Positions 33,942 through 43,293 of a stretch of 64,000 nucleotides of DNA are shown here, piece by piece. The stretch spans positions 806,001-870,000 of the forward strand of contig NZ_JAVXZZ010000002.1 in assembly GCF_032337135.1 (NCBI RefSeq), read 5' to 3'. The notes under the pieces are model-generated. The model was not told the DNA's origin, did no database searches, and saw only the letters and a program-made list of their open reading frames with translations. The translations under genes and the position numbers were made by a program. Each line of letters opens with the position of its first letter. The first letter of the stretch is position 1. Source of the stretch: Allorhodoferax sp032337135 (GTDB lineage Bacteria; Pseudomonadota; Gammaproteobacteria; Burkholderiales; Burkholderiaceae_C).

Positions 33942-34652
33942 TTATTCCGCTGGCGTTTCCACGCCGCGGCCCTGCACGCAGGCCAGCAAGGCTGCATCGT
34001 CCAGCACCGTCATGCGGTTCTGGGCCAACCGCACGATGCCACGCTGCTCCAGTTGTTTGAGGGTGCGGTTGGCAGTCTGGCGCGCCATGCCTGCCAGACT
34101 GGCCAACTCATCCTGGGAGAGTTCCAGTACTCGACCGGGGCGCGATCCCATGCGTCGCAGCGCCAGCGCCAGACGCTGCTCCACGCTGCCAGTGCGTCCG
34201 GTGTGGATGACCGCCATGGCCTGCCCGAGCTTCTGGTTGAGCTCGTCGATGACGGCGCGGTTGAAGTGCATGGATTCGCGTAGAAGTCGGTCGAACATGG
34301 TTGCGGGAAGGCAAGCCAACTCGGTATCGCGCAGCGCCACCACCCGGTACTGCCGTGTTTCCTGCTTCAGTAGCGCGCCTTCTCCAAACCAGGCTCCGTC
34401 ATCCAATCCCGCAAAGGTGGAGTGCTGCGTGCCGTGCAGACTTTCAATCTTGACCAGTCCGCGCACCACGCCGCACCAGCATTCGACGGGTTCATTGGCG
34501 GAAAAAACCGTTTCGCCCTTGGCGGCGCTCAGGGACTCGGTACACGCCAGCACCTCGCGCTGCATGGTCACAGGCAAGGGCCGAAACCAGGGCTGGCAGG
34601 ACAGGAAGCGTTCGAGGCGAAGGGCAGGGGTGGACAGCATGGATGGACTCAA
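33942..34652 (-). CDS. Crp/Fnr-family transcriptional regulator
   Basis: The 236-residue protein has an N-terminal cyclic-nucleotide-type beta-barrel (GETVFSANEPVECWCGVVRGLVKIE, FGEGALLKQETRQYRVVALRDTELACLP), a long dimerisation helix, and a C-terminal winged helix with the recognition motif LSQDELASLAGMARQTANRTLKQLEQRGIV. It lacks the four-cysteine Fnr cluster, so oxygen sensing of the Fnr kind is unlikely. Its ligand is unknown. It is divergent from the CoA ligase, and a dyad of Crp/Fnr geometry (34717-34736) lies between them, so it probably controls that gene and itself. Confidence 0.93.
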   Translation of the reverse strand: MSPSMLSTPALRLERFLSCQPWFRPLPVTMQREVLACTESLSAAKGETVFSANEPVECWCGVVRGLVKIESLHGTQHSTFAGLDDGAWFGEGALLKQETRQYRVVALRDTELACLPATMFDRLLRESMHFNRAVIDELNQKLGQAMAVIHTGRTGSVEQRLALALRRMGSRPGRVLELSQDELASLAGMARQTANRTLKQLEQRGIVRLAQNRMTVLDDAALLACVQGRGVETPAE

Positions 34653-34716
34653 CCGGTAACTGGCCAGGGCAGGAACGAGGCGCCTGGCTATCCAGGGGCC
34701 GACGGGCTTCCATCAG

Positions 34717-34736
34717 CCTGTCGTTTGGGCGACAGG
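34717..34736. promoter_or_regulatory. Candidate Crp/Fnr-type operator TGTCG-N6-CGACA
   Basis: CCTGTCG (34717-34723) and CGACAGG (34730-34736) are exact inverted repeats separated by six bases. The 5-6-5 spacing of TGTCG and CGACA is the same as in the Crp site TGTGA-N6-TCACA. It lies between the divergent Crp/Fnr gene and the CoA ligase, two bases upstream of a plausible -35 box. Confidence 0.65.
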
Positions 34737-34738
34737 TA

Positions 34739-34767
34739 TTGAAGCAATTCACGCGGCGTCTGATACT
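34739..34767 (+). promoter_or_regulatory. Probable sigma-70 promoter of the CoA ligase gene
   Basis: TTGAAG (34739-34744) and GATACT (34762-34767) are spaced by 17 bases and match the -35 and -10 consensus at four of six positions each. A hairpin CCGACC/GGTCGG (34781-34796) lies just downstream in the leader, and AGGAG precedes the ATG at 34828. Confidence 0.45.
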
Positions 34768-34827
34768 GTGCGATTGTGACCCGACCTGCGGGTCGGTACT
34801 GTCCCACCCATTACAGGAGATGTTCGC

Positions 34828-36459
34828 ATGCTGGGTCTGATGCAAAGCCACGAATTGTTGATTTCATCGCTGCTGGTGTTCGCCGAACGCCACCACGGCG
34901 AAGGCGAAATCGTTTCGCGCCGGGTGGAAGGCGACATTCACCGCTACACCTACAAGGACCTGGGGGTGCGTGCACGCAAGGTGGCCAATGCCATCGAGGG
35001 CATGAAGCTGGGCTTCAGCGACCGCGTGGCCACCCTGGCCTGGAATGGCTACCGCCACCTGGAGCTGTACTTCGGCGTGAGCGGCTCGGGGCGCGTGCTG
35101 CATACCCTGAACCCGCGTCTGCACCCTGACCAGGTGGTCTGGATCGCCAACCATGCCGAAGACCAGGTGCTGTGCTTCGACATGAGCTTCCTGCCCATCG
35201 TGCAGGCCGTGCACAGCCGCTGCACCACCATCAAGCACTATGTGGCCTTGTGCGACGCCGACAAGCTGCCTGCTGACACCGGCATTCCCAACCTGGTGAG
35301 CTACGAGGCCTGGATCGGTGGCCAAAGCGACCAGTACGAATGGCCCAGTTTCGATGAGAACTCGGCATCGAGCATGTGTTACACCAGTGGTACTACCGGC
35401 AACCCCAAGGCGGCGCTGTACAGCCACCGATCCACCATGCTGCATGCGCTGGCAGGGGCACTGCCCGACGCACTGAGCATGAGCTCGCGTGACACGGTGC
35501 TGCCGGTGGTGCCCATGTTCCACGTCAACGCCTGGGGCTTGCCGTATTCGGCCGCCATGACCGGGGCCAAGCTGGTGTTCCCTGGCCCGGCCATGGACGG
35601 CAAGTCGATCTACGAGCTCATCGAAGGCGAAAAGGTGAACTTCGCGGCCGGTGTGCCCACCGTGTGGCAGATGATGCTGGGTCACATGCAGGCGAACAAT
35701 CTGCGCTTCTCCACGCTCAAGCGCACGGTTATCGGCGGCTCGGCCTGCCCGCCGGCCATGATCACTGCCTTCAACGACCAGTACGGCGTGGAAGTGCTGC
35801 ACGCCTGGGGCATGACCGAAATGTCGCCGTTGGGCACGGTCTGCACGCTCAAGAACAAGCACCTGAACCTGGACGCCGATGCCAAGATGAAGATCCGGCT
35901 GAAGCAGGGCCGGGCGGTGTTCGGGGTGGACATCAAGATCGTCGACCCCGATACGGGCAAGGACCTGCCGTGGGACGGCAAGGCCTTCGGCGACCTGTAC
36001 GTGCGCGGCCCCTGGATCATCAGCGAATACTTCAAGCACGAAGGCGGCGATGTGCTGACCGATGGCTGGTTCCATACCGGCGACGTGGCCACCATCGACC
36101 CCGATGGCTACATGCAGATCACCGACCGCAGCAAGGACGTCATCAAGTCCGGCGGCGAATGGATCAGCTCGATCGACGTGGAGAACATTGCCATGGCCCA
36201 CCCGGCAGTGGCAATGGCGGCGTGCATTGGCATGAAGCACCCCAAGTGGGACGAGCGCCCGATCATTGCGGTGGTCAAGAAGCCGGCCATGGACGTGACA
36301 CGCGAGGAGCTGTTGGCCTTTTTCGAAGGCAAGACGGCCAAATGGCAGATCCCCGACGACGTGGTGTTCGTGGAAGCCATACCGCTCGGCGCCACCGGCA
36401 AGATGCAGAAGACCAAGCTGCGCGAGCTGCTCAAGGACTACCGCCTGCCCGGCGTCTGA
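34828..36459 (+). CDS. Fatty-acid--CoA ligase, AlkK-like (medium/long chain)
   Basis: The enzyme activates fatty acids with ATP and CoA. This 543-residue protein has the AMP-forming signature YTSGTTGNPKAALYSHRS (about residue 188), the adenine-binding HAWGMTEMSPLGT, the STGD-type motif WFHTGDVATIDPDGYMQITDRSKDVIKSGGEWIS (key parts HTGDVA and SGGEWIS) and the late GATGKMQKTKLRE with the catalytic lysine. Along its length it resembles AlkK of alkane-degrading pseudomonads. The start has AGGAG eight bases upstream. It opens the fatty-acid island and is controlled from the intergenic region shared with the Crp/Fnr gene. Confidence 0.95.
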   Translation: MLGLMQSHELLISSLLVFAERHHGEGEIVSRRVEGDIHRYTYKDLGVRARKVANAIEGMKLGFSDRVATLAWNGYRHLELYFGVSGSGRVLHTLNPRLHPDQVVWIANHAEDQVLCFDMSFLPIVQAVHSRCTTIKHYVALCDADKLPADTGIPNLVSYEAWIGGQSDQYEWPSFDENSASSMCYTSGTTGNPKAALYSHRSTMLHALAGALPDALSMSSRDTVLPVVPMFHVNAWGLPYSAAMTGAKLVFPGPAMDGKSIYELIEGEKVNFAAGVPTVWQMMLGHMQANNLRFSTLKRTVIGGSACPPAMITAFNDQYGVEVLHAWGMTEMSPLGTVCTLKNKHLNLDADAKMKIRLKQGRAVFGVDIKIVDPDTGKDLPWDGKAFGDLYVRGPWIISEYFKHEGGDVLTDGWFHTGDVATIDPDGYMQITDRSKDVIKSGGEWISSIDVENIAMAHPAVAMAACIGMKHPKWDERPIIAVVKKPAMDVTREELLAFFEGKTAKWQIPDDVVFVEAIPLGATGKMQKTKLRELLKDYRLPGV

Positions 36460-36471
36460 CCCTTCTTTGGG

Positions 36472-36492
36472 TGCCGCCCTGTGCGGGCGGCA
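36472..36492 (+). terminator. Possible terminator after the CoA ligase gene
   Basis: TGCCGCCC (36472-36479) pairs perfectly with GGGCGGCA (36485-36492). The following GCCCTTTC is only weakly T-rich, so this may slow rather than stop transcription. Confidence 0.5.
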
Positions 36493-36568
36493 GCCCTTTC
36501 ATCAGGGTTTGTCCCAGTCGTGACATCGGCCCTGTTCACACCTCCGAATTCCCCCCTACAATCAAAAA

Positions 36569-36582
36569 AGAACGATCGTTCT
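36569..36582. promoter_or_regulatory. Perfect TetR-type palindrome before the hydratase/dehydrogenase gene
   Basis: AGAACGATCGTTCT is exactly symmetric and lies 22 bp upstream of the start codon, overlapping the likely promoter or leader. The GAACG-CGTTC form is typical of TetR-family operators that control acyl-CoA genes. The only TetR gene in the window (22581-23282) is far away, so the regulator is not identified. Confidence 0.65.
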
Positions 36583-36604
36583 ATTTTTAAAGAGGATTGA
36601 CCAC

Positions 36605-38704
36605 ATGACAGCGCAATACCAAGTCCAGGGCGACATCGCCGTGATTACGTTGAACAATCCGCCCGTCAACGGGCTGGGCCTGTCCACCCGCCAGGGTATC
36701 GCAGACGGCATGTCCAAGGCCAATGCCGATGCCGCCGTGAAGGCCATCGTCATCACCGGTGCCGGCAAGGCATTCTCCGGCGGCGCCGACATCAAGGAGT
36801 TCGGCAAGCCTACGGCCATGCAGGAACCCAACCTCAACAGCGTGATCGGCGTGCTGGAAAACTCCTCCAAGCCGGTGGTTGCTGCCATCCACACCGTGGT
36901 GATGGGTGGCGGTCTGGAACTGGCGCTGGGTTGCCACTACCGTGTGGTCGCCCCTGGCACCGGCGTGGCCCTGCCCGAAGTGAAGCTGGGCCTGCTGCCC
37001 GGTGCTGGCGGCACGCAGCGCCTGCCACGCGTGCTGGGCGTGGAACCCGCCCTGAACATGATCGTCAGCGGTGAGACCATCAAGAGCGAAATGCTGGCCA
37101 TGGCCCCGGGCCAAAAGCTGTTCGACAAGATGGCTGCCTCGGCAGAGTCGGTGCTCGAAGAAGCCATTGCCTTTGCCCGCGAGAAGGCCGATGTGCGCCC
37201 CCTGCCGCTGGTGCGTGACCTCAAGTGCAAGCACCCCCAGGGTGACGCCTACTTCCAGTTCGCCCGCAACATGGTCAAGGGCATGAGCAAGAACTTTCCC
37301 GCCCCGACCAAGTGCGTGGACGCGGTGGAAGCCGCCACCAAGAAGAAGTTCGATGAAGGCATGGCCGTCGAGCGAGAGATCTTCATCAACCTGATGTGGA
37401 CTGCCGAGAGCCGCAGCCTGCGCCACCTGTTCCTGTCCGAGCGCGCCGCGTCCAAGATTCCCGATGTGCCTTCCGACACACCGGTGCGCGCCATCAACTC
37501 GGTGGCCGTCATCGGCGCCGGCACCATGGGTGGCGGCATTGCCATGAACTTCCTGAACGCCGGCATCCCCGTGAAGATGCTGGAAATGAAGCAGGAAGCG
37601 CTGGACCGCGGCATTGCCACCATCCGCAAGAATTACGAAGCCCAAGTGGCCAAGAAAAAGCTCAAGCAGGACAAGTACGAGCAGCGCATGAGCCTGCTCT
37701 CCACCACGCTGAGCTACGACGACCTGACCGGCACCGACCTGGTGATCGAAGCCGTGTTCGAGGAGATCGGCGTCAAGGAAGCCGTGTTCAAGGAGCTCGA
37801 CCGCGTGATGAAGCCCGGTGCCATCCTGGCCTCCAACACCTCCACGCTGGACGTGAACAAGATTGCATCCTTCACCAAGCGCCCCGAAGACGTGGTGGGT
37901 CTGCACTTCTTCAGCCCGGCCAACGTGATGAAGCTGCTGGAAGTGGTGCGCGGCGAGAAGACCGCCAAGGACGTGATGGCCACCGTGATGGGCATTGCCA
38001 AGAAGATCAAGAAGACCGCCGTGGTCTCCGGCGTGTGCGACGGCTTCATCGGCAACCGCATGATCGAACAGTACGGCCGCCAGGGCGGCTTCCTGCTGGA
38101 CGAAGGCTGCACCCCCGCGCAAGTGGACAAGGCCATGGAGAAGTTCGGCATGGCCATGGGCCCGTTCCGCATGGGCGACCTGGCCGGCAACGACATCGGC
38201 TGGGCCATCCGCAAGCGCCGCTACCAGGAAAAACCCGACATGAAATACAGTAAGACCGCCGACCTGCTGTGCGAGAAGGGCCGCTTCGGCCAGAAAGTGG
38301 GCAAGGGCTGGTACGACTACGTCGAAGGCAAGCGCGATGCGATCCCGAACCCGGAAGTGGAGCAGATGATTGCCGACCACCGTGCCGCACTGGGCATCAC
38401 CCCCCGCAAGATTTCCGACGAGGAAATCGTTCAGCGCCTGGTGTTCGCCCTGGTGAACGAAGCCGCGCACATCTTGGAAGAGGGCATTGCCAACAAGGCC
38501 AGCGACATCGACATCGTCTACATCTTCGGCTACGGCTTCCCTCCCCACCGCGGTGGCCCCATGAACTACGCCGACGAAGTGGGCCTGTTCAACGTGGTGC
38601 AGGCCATGAACCGCTTCGCGCAGAACCCGCTGGACGACGCCAAGTTCTGGCAACCCGCGCCGCTGCTGGCCCGCCTGGCCGCTGAAGGCAAGACCTTCAA
38701 CTGA
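36605..38704 (+). CDS. Two-domain enoyl-CoA hydratase / 3-hydroxyacyl-CoA dehydrogenase (FadB/FadJ type)
   Basis: This enzyme carries out two steps of beta-oxidation. The 699-residue protein has an N-terminal crotonase domain (IVITGAGKAFSGGADIKEF, oxyanion hole; VVMGGGLELALGCHYRV; PEVKLGLLPGAGGTQRLPR) and a C-terminal dehydrogenase domain (VAVIGAGTMGGGIAMNFLNAGIPV, NAD-binding; SNTSTLDVNKIAS; VVGLHFFSPANVMKLLEVV with the catalytic His; GVCDGFIGNRM). The dehydrogenase C-terminal domain is duplicated as usual. AGAGGA lies nine bases before the ATG. It is followed by the thiolase after 38 bp, so the two form the FadBA pair. A perfect TetR-type palindrome lies just upstream. Confidence 0.96.
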   Translation: MTAQYQVQGDIAVITLNNPPVNGLGLSTRQGIADGMSKANADAAVKAIVITGAGKAFSGGADIKEFGKPTAMQEPNLNSVIGVLENSSKPVVAAIHTVVMGGGLELALGCHYRVVAPGTGVALPEVKLGLLPGAGGTQRLPRVLGVEPALNMIVSGETIKSEMLAMAPGQKLFDKMAASAESVLEEAIAFAREKADVRPLPLVRDLKCKHPQGDAYFQFARNMVKGMSKNFPAPTKCVDAVEAATKKKFDEGMAVEREIFINLMWTAESRSLRHLFLSERAASKIPDVPSDTPVRAINSVAVIGAGTMGGGIAMNFLNAGIPVKMLEMKQEALDRGIATIRKNYEAQVAKKKLKQDKYEQRMSLLSTTLSYDDLTGTDLVIEAVFEEIGVKEAVFKELDRVMKPGAILASNTSTLDVNKIASFTKRPEDVVGLHFFSPANVMKLLEVVRGEKTAKDVMATVMGIAKKIKKTAVVSGVCDGFIGNRMIEQYGRQGGFLLDEGCTPAQVDKAMEKFGMAMGPFRMGDLAGNDIGWAIRKRRYQEKPDMKYSKTADLLCEKGRFGQKVGKGWYDYVEGKRDAIPNPEVEQMIADHRAALGITPRKISDEEIVQRLVFALVNEAAHILEEGIANKASDIDIVYIFGYGFPPHRGGPMNYADEVGLFNVVQAMNRFAQNPLDDAKFWQPAPLLARLAAEGKTFN

Positions 38705-38742
38705 GCCGCCGCCGTTCAAGCCCACAGAATCAAGGAATCACC

Positions 38743-39918
<1,176 letters not shown>

Positions 39919-39931
39919 GTACCAGCAAGTC

Positions 39932-39974
39932 GCTACATTCTTTGTAGCTGGCCGCGCTTTCTCCACAGGGGCTG
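39932..39974 (-). repeat. 43-bp interspersed repeat, family B, copy 7 (overlaps the thiolase terminator)
   Basis: On the minus strand it reads CAGCCC, ten bases, then AGCGCGGCCAGCTAC and a closing GTAGC, with the fixed 37-base spacing. Its GCTAC/GTAGC ends form a small hairpin, and its other part supplies the left arm of the terminator at 39951. Confidence 0.7.
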
Positions 39975-39986
39975 CGCGGCTTTTTT
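39951..39986 (+). terminator. Rho-independent terminator of the thiolase gene
   Basis: GCCGCGC (39951-39957) pairs with GCGCGGC (39974-39980) around a 16-base loop and is followed by six T. Most of the stem and loop is family B repeat sequence. Confidence 0.85.
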
Positions 39987-40050
39987 CTGTCAATTTGTCT
40001 GCGGTGGGCTAGGATTCATTCATGGTACTGACAAAGCACATTTCCACAAC

Positions 40051-40815
40051 ATGATCACCCTACGCGTATTTGCTATCGCTTGGTTTCTCTGTGTTCTCCC
40101 CATTCAAGGCAATGCGCGGGCGCCTGTCGACCCGACCGTCCAATCGTTCGTCAAGCGCTGCAACGTTTATGTGAACGCTGAGAATGCCCACAGCTCAGAT
40201 TTCCTACTGAGTGGCGAAAGAGCAAAGCTAAGGGCCTCTAAGCCCCCCATCTCACTTCATTTGGCGGATTGTGAAAACGCGCACTACAAGATTCGACTGA
40301 TTAATGGAGGGGTCACTTTCGTCAAATTTGGCTATCCAACGAAGGATGATCCGGATTACAAAGGTGATCAGTACGAATGGGTGCCCGATAGTCAGTCCGA
40401 CCGGTACTGGCGCTTCGACTTTTTTGGATGGGAGTGGGGCGGATGGTTGCTCGTTGATAAACGAACCGGCAGAAAGATCGAGACGAAGACGGAATGTGGG
40501 CGTGGGGAGATAGTCTTCGCAAGGAACTACATCGCGACAATGTGTTCTGGTGCCTATGAAAATCAAGTCGATACCTTGTATATCGCGGATGTTGAACAAG
40601 AACCTGTGATGTGGTCAAAAGGAATACAGCAAGGGCTTTGTCCGAACGACGAGCGTTTCTCCCTGCATGAATTTCAATCCCAAAAATCGGGAGCATTTGC
40701 CATCGAATACGAGTGTGATTCCGGCAGCAAAGGAAAGGCCAGCTTTAAGGTCGACGATTCAGGCTTGAAGAGCCGTATTCGTGGTGTAAACCGCCTTTGG
40801 GAGTGGGACCGGTAG
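40051..40815 (+). CDS. Unrecognised exported protein, low GC
   Basis: I do not recognise this 254-residue protein. It has a good signal peptide (MITLRVFAIAWFLCVLPIQGNARA), then a soluble domain without repeats. Four or more cysteines (KRCNVYV, LADCENAHY, TECGRGE, MCSGAYE, YECDSG) suggest disulfide bonds in the periplasm. Tryptophan-rich stretches (WRFDFFGWEWGGWLLVDKRTG) are notable. The GC content is clearly lower than in the flanking acyl-CoA genes and codon use differs, so it may be a recent arrival placed within the fatty-acid island. A rho-independent terminator follows. No ribosome site is obvious before the ATG. Confidence 0.65.
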   Translation: MITLRVFAIAWFLCVLPIQGNARAPVDPTVQSFVKRCNVYVNAENAHSSDFLLSGERAKLRASKPPISLHLADCENAHYKIRLINGGVTFVKFGYPTKDDPDYKGDQYEWVPDSQSDRYWRFDFFGWEWGGWLLVDKRTGRKIETKTECGRGEIVFARNYIATMCSGAYENQVDTLYIADVEQEPVMWSKGIQQGLCPNDERFSLHEFQSQKSGAFAIEYECDSGSKGKASFKVDDSGLKSRIRGVNRLWEWDR

Positions 40816-40851
40816 TCGTCACCAACACGACAGAGACGCTTCGCTGTGCGC

Positions 40852-40887
40852 GCCGGAGTACGCAAGAATGCGGCTCCGGCTTTTTTT
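40852..40887 (+). terminator. Rho-independent terminator of the low-GC gene
   Basis: GCCGGAG (40852-40858) pairs with CTCCGGC (40874-40880), followed by seven T. It lies 36 bp past the stop codon. Confidence 0.88.
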
Positions 40888-40901
40888 CTTCAGGCCCCGC
40901 C

Positions 40902-42749
40902 ATGACCCTGCGTACCACCATCGATTTCCTGCTCCACGACTGGCTCCACACCACCGAGCTTGCCGCCCGTGAGCGCTATGCCGACCACAACCGCGAAACC
41001 ATGGACGCGGTGCTCGACACCTGCGAGCGCATTGCCCGCGAGAAATACGCACCGTTCAACCGGCTGGTGGACGTGGAGGAGCCGCGCACGGTGACGGAGC
41101 CCGACGGCAGCCTGCGCGTCGTGCTGCCCCAGGCTTCGCACGATGCCTTCAAGGCATTTGCCGAATCCGGCATGCTCAGCGCCGCGCAGGACTACGACAT
41201 TGGTGGCATGCAGCTGCCCTACAGCGTGGAGGCGGCGGCCAATGCCTTTTTCTCCTGCGCCTCGGTCGGCATCAACGCCAGCCTGCTGTCGGTGGGCAAC
41301 GCCAACCTGCTCATGGCGCATGGCACGCCGCTGCAGAAGGAAGTGTTTGCCCTGAACGAGTTTTCCGGGCGCTGGGCCGGCACCATGTGCCTGTCCGAGC
41401 CGCAGGCTGGCTCCAGCCTGAGCGACGTGGCCACCCGTGCCGTTCCGGATGGTGCGGACTTTGCCACCGACGCGCTGGGCCCGCGCTACCGCCTCAAGGG
41501 CAACAAGATGTGGATCTCCAATGGCGACCACGAGCTGACCGAGAACATCGTTCACCTCGTGCTGGCCAAGATTCCGGACGAGAACGGCAAGCTGGTGCCC
41601 GGCACCCGTGGCATCTCGCTCTTCATCGTGCCCAAGAAGCTGGTGGACACACAGGGCCAGCTCACCGGTGTGCGCAACGACGTGGCCCTGGCGGGCCTGA
41701 ACCACAAGTGCGGCTGGCGCGGCACGACCAACACGCTGCTGAACTTCGGCGAAGGCCAGTTCCCGGTCAACGGGCAAAGCGGCGCCGTGGGTTACCTTGT
41801 GGGCCAGCCCGGTAAGGGGCTGCAGTGCATGTTCCACATGATGAACGAGGCGCGCATCGGCGTGGGCATTGCCGCCACCATGCTCGGCCTGGCCGGCTAC
41901 TACGCATCGCTGGACTACGCCAAGAATAGACCGCAAGGCAGACCCATCACTGGCGCGGGCAAAGATGCAGCTGCGCCTCAAGCTCGCATCATCGAACACG
42001 CCGACGTCAAGCGCATGTTGCTGGCCCAGAAGGCCTATGGCGAAGGCGCCTTGGCGCTGGAGCTGTACTGCGCCCGTCTGGTGGACGAGCACCACACCGC
42101 CGGTGGCGACGCGGCCGACGAGGCCCGCCTGCTGCTGGAGGTGCTGACCCCCATCGCCAAGAGCTGGCCCAGCGAATGGTGCCTGGAAGCGAATTCGCTC
42201 GCCATTCAGATCCACGGCGGCTACGGCTACACGCGTGACTTTCCGGTGGAGCAGTACTGGCGCGATAACCGCCTGAACATGATCCACGAAGGCACGCACG
42301 GCATCCAGGCCATGGACCTGCTGGGCCGCAAGGTGCTCATGGAGCAGGGCAGGGGACTGCAGTTGCTGGCGGCACGCGTGCAGGCCACCATTGCCAAGGC
42401 GCTGCCTGTGCCCGCATTGGCGGCGCACGCCAAGGCGCTGGGCAAGGCGCTGCAGGACATTGCGGCTGCAACACAGCAGGCCTGGAGCACCGGCCAACCC
42501 GAAGAAGCGCTGGCCAATGCCGTGCCCTACATGCAGGCCTTCGGCCACACCGTGTTGGCCTGGATCTGGCTCGATGTGGCGCACGCGGCGCTGCAGCTCG
42601 ATGCCACCCAGGCACAACCCAGCACGCAGGGGCGTGTAGCGGCCGCGCGCTACTTCTTCCACTACGAGTTGCCCAAGATTGGTGCCTGGCTGTCCGTGGT
42701 GGCCAGCCGCGACCCCACCTGCGCGCAGATGGCCGAAGACGCTTTCTGA
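40902..42749 (+). CDS. Acyl-CoA dehydrogenase (large form with extra C-terminal domain)
   Basis: The flavoenzyme carries out the first step of beta-oxidation. This 615-residue protein is longer than the ~380-residue classic enzyme: it has the N-terminal extra helix region, the acyl-CoA dehydrogenase N, middle and C domains, and a C-terminal extension of the kind in the DmdC/PA0508-like subgroup. Visible features are MCLSEPQAGSSLSDVATRA (FAD/substrate motif), YRLKGNKMWISNGDHEL, NEARIGVGIAATMLGLAGYYASLDYAKNR (split: NEARIGVG and YAKNRPQGRP) and IQIHGGYGYTRDFPVEQYWRDNR. The catalytic base region is EGTHGIQAMDLLGRK. The start at 40902 (MTLRTTIDFLLHDWL) fits the family; the frame upstream belongs to the terminator region. 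Confidence 0.94.
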   Translation: MTLRTTIDFLLHDWLHTTELAARERYADHNRETMDAVLDTCERIAREKYAPFNRLVDVEEPRTVTEPDGSLRVVLPQASHDAFKAFAESGMLSAAQDYDIGGMQLPYSVEAAANAFFSCASVGINASLLSVGNANLLMAHGTPLQKEVFALNEFSGRWAGTMCLSEPQAGSSLSDVATRAVPDGADFATDALGPRYRLKGNKMWISNGDHELTENIVHLVLAKIPDENGKLVPGTRGISLFIVPKKLVDTQGQLTGVRNDVALAGLNHKCGWRGTTNTLLNFGEGQFPVNGQSGAVGYLVGQPGKGLQCMFHMMNEARIGVGIAATMLGLAGYYASLDYAKNRPQGRPITGAGKDAAAPQARIIEHADVKRMLLAQKAYGEGALALELYCARLVDEHHTAGGDAADEARLLLEVLTPIAKSWPSEWCLEANSLAIQIHGGYGYTRDFPVEQYWRDNRLNMIHEGTHGIQAMDLLGRKVLMEQGRGLQLLAARVQATIAKALPVPALAAHAKALGKALQDIAAATQQAWSTGQPEEALANAVPYMQAFGHTVLAWIWLDVAHAALQLDATQAQPSTQGRVAAARYFFHYELPKIGAWLSVVASRDPTCAQMAEDAF

Positions 42750-42783
42750 CCCGCGGCTCCGAAGCGCGTGCGCCTCGGAGTTC

Positions 42784-43293
42784 TCAGGGAGTCTGCAGCA
42801 GCGAAAGGTAGTCCACCAGACCGTCCAGCACGCTTCCCCAGCCCTGGTTCATGCTGGAGTGGCCCGCAAGGAAAGTGGCTTGCTCATCGTCGCTGGCGTC
42901 CAGGGGCGCCCACTGGATCGTCAGCAGGGTTCCTCCGTCTTGCTCTGCGAACGTGGTGGTCGAGAGCGTACGCAGAGGCCAGCCGGGGTTCCAGGGGTTG
43001 CGGGTCACGCCTCCACTCGCGTCTGAGAAGTGCTGGATCAGGACGATCTTTTCCGGTGCCACGATTTCGCGGAAGTTCCACATGCCCCACAAGGTGCCGC
43101 CCCCTTCCAGGGCTTGGCTGTAGTGAAAGGTCTGTCCCACCCGAAAGTCCATGGCACCGTGGGACATGGTCACCCCTTTCGGGCCAAACCAATGCTGCAG
43201 ATGCTCGGTTTGGGTGTACACGTCCCACACCAGCGAGCGCGGGGCTTTGAGATGGCGAGAAATGACGAAGGGGAGGCCTGTGGTGCTGTTCAT
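42784..43293 (-). CDS. SRPBCC-fold protein (AHSA1-like, START superfamily)
   Basis: The 169-residue protein begins ISRHLKAPRSLVWDVYTQTEHLQHWFGPKGVTM, the usual opening of the Aha1-homology SRPBCC proteins, and ends with the long C-terminal helix (MNQGWGSVLDGLVDYLSLLQ). The fold binds hydrophobic ligands; the real role is unknown. Its start overlaps the stop of the ArsR gene (ATGA), a very common two-gene unit in which the ArsR protein represses both. Confidence 0.93.
   Translation of the reverse strand: MNSTTGLPFVISRHLKAPRSLVWDVYTQTEHLQHWFGPKGVTMSHGAMDFRVGQTFHYSQALEGGGTLWGMWNFREIVAPEKIVLIQHFSDASGGVTRNPWNPGWPLRTLSTTTFAEQDGGTLLTIQWAPLDASDDEQATFLAGHSSMNQGWGSVLDGLVDYLSLLQTP

Noticed and set aside
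32692..34659. Plus-strand frame across selO and the Crp/Fnr gene
   Set aside because: Both minus-strand genes have clear families; the frame merely runs across both.
36587..38725. Open frame of ~700 codons on the minus strand, antisense to the hydratase/dehydrogenase gene
   Set aside because: It mirrors a real gene with strong family motifs; its translation is rich in His and Gly, as expected from GC-rich antisense, and it has no ribosome site or homology.
41925..41990. Segment in the acyl-CoA dehydrogenase gene that looked like another repeat copy
   Set aside because: The spacing and core of both repeat families are absent; this is a normal linker of this enzyme group.
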